The notes under the pieces are model-generated. The model was not told where the DNA came from. It did no database searches and was given only the letters and a program-made list of their open reading frames with translations. Below are positions 1 to 4,822 of a DNA stretch of 6,100 nucleotides, one piece after another. A program made the translations under genes and the position numbers. Numbering within the stretch: position 1 is the first letter of the stretch; the number at the start of each line of letters is the position of its first letter. This DNA comes from an uncultured Collinsella sp. (GTDB taxonomy: Bacteria > Actinomycetota > Coriobacteriia > Coriobacteriales > Coriobacteriaceae): assembly GCA_958407085.1 (NCBI GenBank), contig CATYHY010000088.1, forward strand, positions 1 through 6,100. The letters run 5' to 3'.

Positions 1-4
1 TATG

Positions 5-152
5 GCGGCATCCCATGGATTCGAACCTCGGTCGAGGCGCGAGCGTGAAGCGGACGCGGAGCGTCCGTAGCGAGCGGGCGAGCGCGCCGGCAGGCGGGCG
101 AAGCCGGCGCGGATCCGCGAAGCGGATGCGCGGAATCCTATACGCCGCACCA
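5..152 (+). ncRNA. Candidate tRNA-like structured RNA, copy 1
   Basis: Manual folding gives an acceptor-like stem GCGGC 5-9 with GCCGC 144-148, leaving A149 and CCA 150-152 unpaired as in a mature tRNA. An internal loop follows, then a closing stem GGATTC 17-22 with GAATCC 133-138. Inside lie P0 (26-29 with 34-37), P1 outer (38-44 with 70-76, containing tandem G·A mismatches), P1 inner (51-57 with 61-67, loop GGA), P2 (77-79 with 103-105 and 82-88 with 93-99, one G-G mismatch, loop GGCA) and P3 (113-118 with 122-127, loop GAA, plus a GCGC outer part 107-110 with 128-131). Copy 2 at 3008-3153 takes the same fold with compensatory changes. A competing 8-bp stem (84-91 with 103-110) is possible in this copy. 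Function is unknown and transcription unproven; it could instead be a DNA-level repeat with no RNA role. Confidence 0.45.
134..152 (+). other. tRNA 3'-end-like tail (partial tRNA copy)
   Basis: AATCC followed by TAT, ACGCCGC, A and CCA fits the 3' half of a tRNA: T-loop end, T-stem 3' strand CCTAT, acceptor strand ACGCCGC, discriminator A and encoded CCA. No anticodon arm or D arm precedes it, so it is not a tRNA gene by itself. By analogy with the tRNA-Ser locus it probably copies the 3' end of a tRNA gene lying just upstream of the window, with predicted acceptor 5' strand GCGGCGT. Confidence 0.55.
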
Positions 153-162
153 ATCGAACTTG

Positions 163-190
163 AAGCCTCCGGCGACGGGGGCTTTTCTTT
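163..190 (+). terminator. Rho-independent terminator after repeat unit 1
   Basis: An 8-bp stem (AAGCCTCC 163-170 with GGGGGCTT 177-184, one G·T pair) with loop GGCGAC is followed by a T-rich tract at 183-190. It sits 10 bases after the CCA of the tRNA-like tail, the position a tRNA terminator would take. Confidence 0.75.
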
Positions 191-245
191 TATGGCGGCA
201 TCCCATGGATTCGAACCTCGGTCGAGGCGCGAGCGTGAAGCGGAC
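191..245. repeat. Truncated second copy of repeat unit (exact 55-bp duplicate of 1-55)
   Basis: Identical base for base to 1-55, then diverges abruptly at 246. It contains the inverted T-arm head, P0 and the 5' strand of P1 up to CGGAC, so it cannot fold the P1 hairpin or anything after it. The perfect identity suggests recent duplication or gene conversion. The non-repeat sequence that follows leads into the gene at 338. Confidence 0.85.
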
Positions 246-257
246 TATTTCTTATCG

Positions 258-300
258 ACTCGTGTAAGATTCCGAGTAGGTGTCGCGGCCCATCCGCGAC
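258..300 (+). promoter_or_regulatory. Possible promoter/operator and leader hairpin upstream of the TPR-like gene
   Basis: TAAGAT at 265-270 is a reasonable -10 hexamer, but no good -35 is seen 16-18 bases upstream. It lies inside an inverted repeat (ACTCG 258-262, CGAGT 273-277) that could be an operator. A perfect 7-bp hairpin follows (GTCGCGG 282-288 with CCGCGAC 294-300, loop CCCAT), ending 37 bases before the start codon. Its downstream tract is pyrimidine-rich (CGCTCCTTCTCT) but not a good T run, so it may be a weak terminator or a leader stem. Role inferred only from position. Confidence 0.3.
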
Positions 301-337
301 CGCTCCTTCTCTAGACGACCGATCAGGGTGATATTTC

Positions 338-2779
338 GTGGCAGAGCGTCCGACATACAAGCTCAGGTTTCTCGACCCCAAAAAGCGTTTTCCATCGATA
401 CCCGAGCAGCCTGCGGGGCGCTCGTATGGTGTTGTCTGGAAAGTCTTTGGCGAGGATCCTAAAGAGTCATGCTATGTCGTCGAATTCGTCGGCAAAAGCC
501 ATATATCGCTCTTGGGCTACGTGAGCGTGTCGGGCAAGGTTTATAAGGTCGACCGCCCTGTTCGGGAAGTACCGTTGCCCGAGGACCCTGACATGGAGCT
601 GGTCCTTCACGAGTCCGATTCCAGTATTGGCGAGATTATGGTGAGGGAAGCCAACGGTGCAATGCGCGCGTGCGCGCAAACTGCCGGTTCTCCCGAAGGC
701 TCCATGCGCGAGCAGTCCGACCACGAGACATGGAATTCGACTCGCGCCCTTCCTTACGGCGAGTTCATGGCTTCGATGTTCTTGCGCTACGTGATATTTG
801 CCAACTCCGAAAGCGCTATTGCGAACACGGCGGGCGTCGACGGTCTCGATGCAGACATGCAAAACGTTGTTGACAAGATCAAACTCGTAAAGTTGCCCGA
901 GCCGGTCGAGGTGTTTTTGGGCTTTGACACGGCACCGCTCCCCGATGCTATCGAGACGCTGCTTTACCGTGTTGACCATGCCGAGAATCCGAGCGGTATC
1001 GAGCGTTATGCCGCCGCCCTTATGAGCGAGATCGACTTGCCCCGCCTGCGCACCATTGCTGCCAAGTCCGAAATGAGCCTAGCGCGCATCGACCGCTCAA
1101 AGCTGTTCTATCTCAATTTTGATCGTAGCCTGCTGGACCAGGATGAGATTGACATGCTGCTTGCCATCGAGTGCTGTCTCAATCGCCTCTCCGGCATCCT
1201 TGAGCGCATCGGGGCCGGATTGGTCCCTGCGGCATCCTCGCCGAGCCTTGAGGGCTGCGCGCTCTTTGACGCGTGGCATATCGCCAAGACGACTAACGAT
1301 GTTCCTCGACTGCTTGATACGGCCTCGAGCGACAACCCGTGGGGCAAACCGGGAACGGTGGCTTGCCAGTCGGGCGGTGAGTGGGACGTGCGCACCCGCT
1401 TCGCGCGTATCGTCGAGGCGCTCAACGTGGTCACACGGCTCGACTATACCTATCGGGCAAACGTTGCCGAGGGGATTATGCTCGTTCGGTTTGGGCGCTC
1501 TGTCGTGGATGCCATGCCGCAACGTGAATACGACGCTCAGGACGACGTCTGGCGCGAGTTGGACGAGGACGCGCGTGCGATTTGGGCTGCGGAGCACGAC
1601 GCGCGCGTGGCGCTTACGCTTGCGGCGGCGTGTTTTGCCGCAGGTGCCTGCATTGCGCGCTGCTATGTTCAGATTGCGGCTCCCGACGGCGAGCGGGGCG
1701 AGCGCGTCATTGCAACATATTCCTTTGGACGTGCGGCCTATCTGGCCAATTGCGTGCCTGTCGCTAAGGATCTTGAGAGCATGGATATGGACGATATGCC
1801 GTGCAAGCGCATGCTTGAGGCATATGAGTCGGACGCGCCGGATGCGATTGAGCCTGCGGAGGTTCACGCTCGCCCGCGTGACGACCACCGTTCGCTGCCG
1901 CCGGCGTTGCGCGACCTGCTGCTTGCCGATACGGCTGATGAGCTCGAGGTCATGGAGATGGACGATGACCCGTATGTGGCGCGCGTCGTTGAGTTGCGCG
2001 AGCAGGCAAAAGTTGACCGTGCAAGTGCGTTCGAGGGTTTCTCCCGTCTTGTTGAGGAACTGGAGGCTAAGTGCGCCGTTGCCGAGCTTTTGGCAACGGG
2101 TCCGGTCCAGACGCAGTTTTGCGACAACCAGTTGGTGCGTATGGTGCTGCCGGTAATGGAGGAAGATCGCTCGGTGCGCATCCTGCGCGCTCCCGACGCG
2201 CTCTACTTTGCTCAGCACGAGATCTGCAGTTATTACGCCGATCAGGAGGATTTTGAACGGGCGTTACCCGAGGTGCGTCGCCTTTACGATTTGGCACGCT
2301 CGTCCATGCAGTCGCATTTTGCGCTCATCAATGTGTTGGCGCGCCTGGAGCGCTTTGACGAGATCATCGAGGTGGCGCGCCACGGCCTGCGCATCGCCAG
2401 TGACCGTTCCGCAATCGGTTATCTGTTCTATCGTCTGGCGTTTGCCTATTGGAACTGCGACCAGCTCGAGCTCGCGTTGGCGTGCTACCGCCTCGTGCCG
2501 CGCGGTGAGGAGTCGGGTGGCAGCGCGCTGGAGGAAATGCAGGGCCTTATGAATGAGATGGGTGTCAATGAGCCTCCGACGTTTGAGGAGGCCGTCGAGA
2601 CCATCCGCAAGGCTGGGCTTGAATTGCCGCCTGTGCCTGCGGTGACCAATCAGCTTGCGGATGCCGCCGTGCAGCTGGTCGATAACGGCTTCTTTTTCCT
2701 AGCGCGCGTCTGCATCTTCCAAATGTGGCGCACCATGGGCAACGATGAGCTCGGCTCCCTCAGTCGCTCGCTGGGGTAG
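338..2779 (+). CDS. Large cytoplasmic protein with C-terminal TPR-like repeats, function unknown
   Basis: An 813-residue protein. The start is GTG at 338, preceded by AGGGTG (325-330) at a 7-base spacing; the stop is TAG. I do not recognise a named family. There is no signal peptide. An alanine-rich hydrophobic stretch near residues 424-449 looks more like a buried helix than a membrane segment. Residues 1 to about 110 appear beta-rich (alternating V/Y/F around VVEFVGKSHISLLGYVSV). The middle is mixed helical. Two similar acidic motifs, MDMDD near 480 and MEMDD near 538, flank a charged linker. Residues about 625-720 read as tandem helix-turn-helix pairs of TPR type (HEICSYYADQEDFERALPEV, HFALINVLARLERFDEIIEV, YRLAFAYWNCDQLELALACY), which usually mediate protein-protein contacts. 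It is probably monocistronic: a repeat region lies upstream and a tRNA promoter downstream. No enzymatic motif was found. Confidence 0.85.
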   Translation: MAERPTYKLRFLDPKKRFPSIPEQPAGRSYGVVWKVFGEDPKESCYVVEFVGKSHISLLGYVSVSGKVYKVDRPVREVPLPEDPDMELVLHESDSSIGEIMVREANGAMRACAQTAGSPEGSMREQSDHETWNSTRALPYGEFMASMFLRYVIFANSESAIANTAGVDGLDADMQNVVDKIKLVKLPEPVEVFLGFDTAPLPDAIETLLYRVDHAENPSGIERYAAALMSEIDLPRLRTIAAKSEMSLARIDRSKLFYLNFDRSLLDQDEIDMLLAIECCLNRLSGILERIGAGLVPAASSPSLEGCALFDAWHIAKTTNDVPRLLDTASSDNPWGKPGTVACQSGGEWDVRTRFARIVEALNVVTRLDYTYRANVAEGIMLVRFGRSVVDAMPQREYDAQDDVWRELDEDARAIWAAEHDARVALTLAAACFAAGACIARCYVQIAAPDGERGERVIATYSFGRAAYLANCVPVAKDLESMDMDDMPCKRMLEAYESDAPDAIEPAEVHARPRDDHRSLPPALRDLLLADTADELEVMEMDDDPYVARVVELREQAKVDRASAFEGFSRLVEELEAKCAVAELLATGPVQTQFCDNQLVRMVLPVMEEDRSVRILRAPDALYFAQHEICSYYADQEDFERALPEVRRLYDLARSSMQSHFALINVLARLERFDEIIEVARHGLRIASDRSAIGYLFYRLAFAYWNCDQLELALACYRLVPRGEESGGSALEEMQGLMNEMGVNEPPTFEEAVETIRKAGLELPPVPAVTNQLADAAVQLVDNGFFFLARVCIFQMWRTMGNDELGSLSRSLG

Positions 2780-2829
2780 GGGCGAAAACTGCAAGGAGGA
2801 AAGGCTGCTAGGCAATTAGAAATTCCCTC
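2780..2829. other. Short intergenic stretch with no clear terminator
   Basis: Between the stop of the TPR-like gene and the tRNA promoter I see no convincing stem plus T-run. A strong Shine-Dalgarno-like AAGGAGG (2793-2799) lies 14 bases after the stop but has no start codon at a usable distance. Transcription from the gene upstream may therefore run into the tRNA unit. Confidence 0.4.
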
Positions 2830-2858
2830 TTGCCCATCTTAGGCTGTTTGGTTACTAT
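2830..2858 (+). promoter_or_regulatory. Sigma-70-type promoter of tRNA-Ser
   Basis: -35 TTGCCC (2830-2835) and -10 TACTAT (2853-2858) are separated by exactly 17 bases. Predicted initiation near 2865 leaves a 5' leader of only about 8 bases before the tRNA at 2873, which is normal for a tRNA promoter. Confidence 0.7.
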
Positions 2859-2872
2859 AGAACGGCTGTTAC

Positions 2873-2963
2873 GGAGAGCTGACCGAGAGGCCGAAGGTGC
2901 TCGCCTGCTAAGCGAGTATGCCCCAAAAGGGCATCTGGGGTTCGAATCCCCAGCTCTCCGCCA
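2873..2963 (+). tRNA. tRNA-Ser (anticodon GCU)
   Basis: A complete class II tRNA of 91 nt including encoded CCA. The acceptor stem GGAGAGC (2873-2879) pairs with GCTCTCC (2953-2959), with discriminator G2960 and CCA 2961-2963. The D stem is ACC 2882-2884 with GGT 2896-2898. The anticodon stem is CTCGC 2900-2904 with GCGAG 2912-2916, and loop CTGCTAA carries anticodon GCT at 2907-2909, which reads AGC and AGU. A long variable arm (ATGCCC 2918-2923 with GGGCAT 2929-2934) is diagnostic of tRNA-Ser. The T stem is TGGGG 2936-2940 with CCCCA 2948-2952, around TTCGAAT. Confidence 0.97.
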
Positions 2964-2982
2964 GTACGAATTTGAAGAAGGG
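2946..2982. repeat. 37-bp direct repeat, tRNA 3' end, copy A
   Basis: Runs from the T-loop of tRNA-Ser through CCA to the 5' arm of its terminator and is repeated without change at 3136-3172, 190 bp downstream. A duplicated tRNA 3' end is what an att-type integration or a local tandem duplication leaves behind. No integrase gene lies between the copies, only 153 bp of structured sequence. Confidence 0.85.
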
Positions 2983-3002
2983 CTCCGTAAGGGGCCCTTT
3001 TT
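2978..3002 (+). terminator. Rho-independent terminator of tRNA-Ser
   Basis: A 9-bp stem (AAGGGCTCC 2978-2986 with GGGGCCCTT 2991-2999, one G·T pair) with loop GTAA and T-run 2998-3002, 14 bases past the tRNA CCA. Confidence 0.88.
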
Positions 3003-3007
3003 GGTAT

Positions 3008-3153
3008 GGAGAACGTTAGCTGGGGATTCGAACCCGAGAGGGCACGGGCGTTAAGCAAACGCGAAAGCGTTTGTAGCCCGTGGGCGAAAAGCCGCCAGGC
3101 TTTGAAGCCGGAGGGCATGCGCAGCATGCCCGGATATCCCCAGCTCTCCGCCA
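3008..3153 (+). ncRNA. Candidate tRNA-like structured RNA, copy 2
   Basis: The fold matches copy 1. The acceptor-like stem is GGAGA 3008-3012 with TCTCC 3145-3149, leaving G3150 and CCA 3151-3153 unpaired. After a 6-base bulge (ACGTTA) comes a 9-bp closing stem GCTGGGGAT 3019-3027 with ATCCCCAGC 3136-3144. Inside are P0 (CCC 3033-3035 with GGG 3040-3042, loop GAGA), P1 outer (3043-3049 with 3076-3082), P1 inner (CAAACGC 3056-3062 with GCGTTTG 3067-3073, loop GAAA), P2 (3083-3085 with 3107-3109 and AAAGCC 3088-3093 with GGCTTT 3098-3103, loop GCCA) and P3 (GGGCATGC 3113-3120 with GCATGCCC 3124-3131, loop GCA). The 5' end starts 6 bases after the tRNA terminator's T-run, so there is no room for its own promoter; expression would need read-through from tRNA-Ser. 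Function unknown. Confidence 0.5.
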
Positions 3154-3172
3154 GTACGAATTTGAAGAAGGG
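3136..3172. repeat. 37-bp direct repeat, tRNA 3' end, copy B
   Basis: Identical to 2946-2982. It supplies the 3' tail (T-stem strand, acceptor strand, G and CCA) of candidate RNA copy 2 and the start of the next terminator. Confidence 0.85.
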
Positions 3173-3193
3173 TCCCATTTGGGGCCCTTTTTT
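3168..3193 (+). terminator. Rho-independent terminator after copy 2
   Basis: Stem AAGGGTCCC 3168-3176 with GGGGCCCTT 3181-3189 (9 bp, one G·T pair), loop ATTT, T-run 3188-3193. It differs from the tRNA-Ser terminator in the inner stem and loop (8 bases at 3173-3180), yet stem length and loop size are kept. Confidence 0.85.
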
Positions 3194-3195
3194 GT

Positions 3196-3237
3196 GCGGA
3201 GAAAGGAGGCTGGGGATTCGAACCCTCAAAATTGAGG
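3196..3237. repeat. Truncated head of a further repeat unit
   Basis: GCGGAGA, a 6-base insert, then GCTGGGGATTCGAACCC (3209-3225) repeats the head of copy 2 at a 190-bp offset, in antisense to the tRNA-Ser 3' end. A P0-like stem (CCTCA 3224-3228 with TGAGG 3233-3237) is the last recognisable part; P1 to P3 and the tail are absent. The sequence then passes into the terminator of the carboxypeptidase gene. Locus 1 shows the same pattern of a full unit followed by a truncated restart. Confidence 0.7.
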
Positions 3238-3256
3238 CGCCCCGTTGGACGCCTCA
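3228..3256 (-). terminator. Rho-independent terminator of the DD-carboxypeptidase gene
   Basis: Read on the minus strand, TGAGGCG (3256-3250), a 10-base loop and CGCCTCA (3239-3233) form a 7-bp stem followed by A and TTTT (3231-3228). It begins about 28 bases after the TAG stop. The T-run is short, so efficiency may be moderate. Its 3' arm overlaps the P0 stem of the truncated repeat head. Confidence 0.65.
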
Positions 3257-3284
3257 TTTGGTTCGATGTGATATCGCTCCGGCC

Positions 3285-4661
3285 CTACGCCTTGGGCGCC
3301 TTGGCTACGGTCTCGCTCTCGGCTGTGAGCGGACGGTTGTCGATGCGGCGACTCAGGCGGTCGAGCTTTACCAGTAGCCACTCGATGGGGTTTGGCCCCG
3401 AGCCTTCCTCGTCGGCAACCAAATCCACGACGGCAATCTTGGTGCCGTCCTGCTTGAGCGTCACACTGCCTACCTTGTCGCCCACATGCACCGTGCCCGA
3501 AAGGTCATCGTAGCTAACCTTCTCGGTCACCTCACCGGCGAGTGAGAACACGGTTGTCTGCGCGGCGGGATCGGCGAGCGTGGCGTCGATTGTCTTGTCC
3601 GTCCAGTCGGTCTGGCCAATGCGCGCCATTAAGGGGTTGCCGTTGGTGGTCTTCTCCTGCGTATTGGCGATTGCGACCGTAACTTTGTGGCCGTAGTACC
3701 AGTTGGCAAGGGTTGCCGTATCGGCAAAGCGCTGGTCGTTGGTGGCGGAGTTCAAAACCACGGTGTATACCTCGTCGCCATCGCGATCGTAGCCGCTCGT
3801 AAAGCAATAGCCCGCGTCGTCGGTGGTGCCGGTCTTGCCGCCAATGTTGCCGTCCTGACCGAGCAAAATGTTGTGCGTATCCATGGAATGCGAGTGGTCG
3901 GAGCCGTCGGCGCCCATAACCTCGATCCAGGAGTCCTCGCTCGCCACGACCTTGCGGAACGTGTCGTTTTTCATAGCCTTCTGCATCATGAGCGCTACGT
4001 CATGTGCGGTCGAGTGCATATCGCCGGCCCACTCGTCAAAATCCAGGCCGTGAGGATTCTCAAAGACCGTACCGGTGCAGCCGAGCTTTTTAGCGCGTTC
4101 GTTCATGGCCTTCACAAAGGTGGCTTCGGCGTCGTTGGTCTTGGGGTCGATCTTTTTGCCTACGTACTCGGCAAGTGCGATGGCGGCATCGTTGCCCGAG
4201 GGGATCATCAGGCCGCGCAGGGCCTGCTCCACCGTGAGCTCGTCGCCTTCGAGTAAGCCGGCGGTCGAGTTTCCTACGGTGGCGGCAGCATTGCTCACCG
4301 TGATCTTCTCGTCCATTTTGCAGTTTTCGACGGTCAGGATCGCAGTCATCACCTTGGTGATCGAGGCGATCTTGACCTGATCATCGGCGCTGCGGGCGTA
4401 GTAGATGGTGCCGTTTTTCCCCATGACAACGGCATTGGTGGCCTCGATATCGGGGAGGTTTTCGGCCGTAATACCGCGCGCATCGGCGGTTTTGCCGCAA
4501 ACGTCGTCAGTTGTAAGCACTTGGGCGCCGGCGACCGTTGGCGCGCCGGCAACAAGGGCGACGGCACAGATAAAGCCGGCGGCAAGCTGGGCAGAGCGCT
4601 TTGCAAAAGAGGTGAAGGGCTTCACGGATTTCGCTTTCGACGGGGTGGTCTCTTCTGGCAC
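3285..4661 (-). CDS. dacA: Secreted serine-type D-Ala-D-Ala carboxypeptidase (peptidase S11, PBP5-like)
   Basis: A low-molecular-weight penicillin-binding protein that removes the terminal D-Ala from peptidoglycan pentapeptides outside the membrane. All three active-site motifs are present in order: SxxK as S100-I-T-K103, SxN as S155-G-N157, and KTG as K276-T-G278. A basic N-terminus and hydrophobic stretch (about 28-46, ending VAGA before Q47) form a signal peptide. Residues about 326-418 fit the beta-rich C-terminal PBP5 domain. NPIEWLLVKLDRLSRRI (about 424-440) could be the amphipathic membrane anchor, followed by a short polar tail. The 458-residue length is normal to slightly long. The start shown is GTG at 4661, but no Shine-Dalgarno precedes it and a TATACT hexamer ends only 3 bases upstream; GTG at 4625 (residue 13) gives a more typical signal peptide and is a real alternative. 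Transcribed divergently from the response regulator. The exact dac paralogue is uncertain. Confidence 0.93.
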   Translation of the reverse strand: MPEETTPSKAKSVKPFTSFAKRSAQLAAGFICAVALVAGAPTVAGAQVLTTDDVCGKTADARGITAENLPDIEATNAVVMGKNGTIYYARSADDQVKIASITKVMTAILTVENCKMDEKITVSNAAATVGNSTAGLLEGDELTVEQALRGLMIPSGNDAAIALAEYVGKKIDPKTNDAEATFVKAMNERAKKLGCTGTVFENPHGLDFDEWAGDMHSTAHDVALMMQKAMKNDTFRKVVASEDSWIEVMGADGSDHSHSMDTHNILLGQDGNIGGKTGTTDDAGYCFTSGYDRDGDEVYTVVLNSATNDQRFADTATLANWYYGHKVTVAIANTQEKTTNGNPLMARIGQTDWTDKTIDATLADPAAQTTVFSLAGEVTEKVSYDDLSGTVHVGDKVGSVTLKQDGTKIAVVDLVADEEGSGPNPIEWLLVKLDRLSRRIDNRPLTAESETVAKAPKA

Positions 4662-4664
4662 TAG

Positions 4665-4670
4665 AGTATA
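4665..4670 (-). promoter_or_regulatory. Possible -10 element for the DD-carboxypeptidase gene
   Basis: On the minus strand, TATACT ends 3 bases before the GTG at 4661. I see no convincing -35 about 17 bases upstream. If it is used, the mRNA would be leaderless or start just inside the longer reading frame, which favours translation from GTG 4625. Confidence 0.35.
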
Positions 4671-4741
4671 TCGTTTGCCGGCGGTGGCGAGCGTCGAGCA
4701 CGTGCATGGCCTGTATCTGTGCCCGAACGGACATGTGGGTG

Positions 4742-4757
4742 CTTAAGGTCGACTTAA
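4742..4757. promoter_or_regulatory. Candidate OmpR/PhoB-type binding site (CTTAA direct repeat)
   Basis: CTTAA at 4742-4746 and again at 4753-4757 gives an 11-bp period, the spacing typical of tandem half-sites for winged-helix OmpR-family regulators. The block also reads as an inverted repeat (TTAAG and CTTAA around GTCGA). It lies in the divergent intergenic region, about 40 bp upstream of the regulator's -10, and is a natural candidate for autoregulation and control of the carboxypeptidase. Inferred from pattern and position only. Confidence 0.4.
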
Positions 4758-4796
4758 TCGCCCGCGCTTGTTGTGTGTGGCGAGCGCCCCCTCGGG

Positions 4797-4817
4797 CATA
4801 ATGGAGCGCGAGAGGAG
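4797..4817 (+). promoter_or_regulatory. -10 element and ribosome binding site of the response regulator gene
   Basis: CATAAT (4797-4802) is a good -10. No good -35 lies at 17 bases; TTGTGT at 4771-4776 is 20 bases away, which would fit an activator-dependent promoter. AGAGGAG (4811-4817) ends 5 bases before ATG 4823 and fixes the start. The 5' leader would be about 14 bases. Confidence 0.5.
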
Positions 4818-4822
4818 CACGC

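Larger units (their letters stand above)
1..190. repeat. 190-bp repeat unit, tRNA-associated (locus 1)
   Basis: The first 55 bases recur exactly at 191-245, so the tandem period is 190 bp. In order the unit holds an inverted tRNA T-arm-like head (GGATTCGAACC, 17-27), an array of hairpins (26-131), a tRNA 3'-end-like tail ending in ACCA (134-152) and a Rho-independent terminator (163-190). The locus at 2946-3225 has the same order of parts and the same 190-bp period but different sequence. The unit probably continues a tandem that starts upstream of the window, after a tRNA gene that is not visible here. I see no protein gene in it. Confidence 0.75.

Noticed and set aside
77..105. Kink-turn in P2 from the GA/GAA internal loop
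   Set aside because: Tandem G·A pairs are possible, but the required three-base bulge 5' of the GA step is missing in both copies.
1..245. CRISPR array or integron attC site
   Set aside because: There is one long repeat with internal hairpins and a 190-bp period, no short regular repeats with unique spacers, and no cas or integrase gene.
15..314. Small open frame of 99 codons over the locus 1 repeat
   Set aside because: It spans the hairpin array, the terminator and the exact duplicate; the product is arginine-rich and contains the GFEP string from the inverted T-arm. Not a plausible protein.
1119..2156. Plus-strand open frame (345 codons) inside the TPR-like gene
   Set aside because: A different frame of the same region; arginine- and serine-rich low-complexity product typical of an off-frame reading.
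1097..2218. Long minus-strand open frame (373 codons) opposite the TPR-like gene
   Set aside because: A shadow frame in GC-rich coding sequence. Its product is rich in R, H and L with no domain, and it overlaps fully with a better-supported gene that has a ribosome binding site and TPR-like helices.
2793..2799. Strong Shine-Dalgarno AAGGAGG after the TPR-like gene
   Set aside because: No ATG, GTG or TTG at 5-10 bases and no reading frame follows; probably chance or a relic.
3006..3377. Open frames of 68-124 codons on both strands over tRNA-Ser and the hairpin element
   Set aside because: They read through a tRNA, terminators and structured repeats, and partly into the carboxypeptidase gene in antisense.
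3687..4256. Plus-strand open frame of 189 codons opposite the carboxypeptidase gene
   Set aside because: Antisense shadow of a gene whose SxxK, SxN and KTG motifs are all intact.
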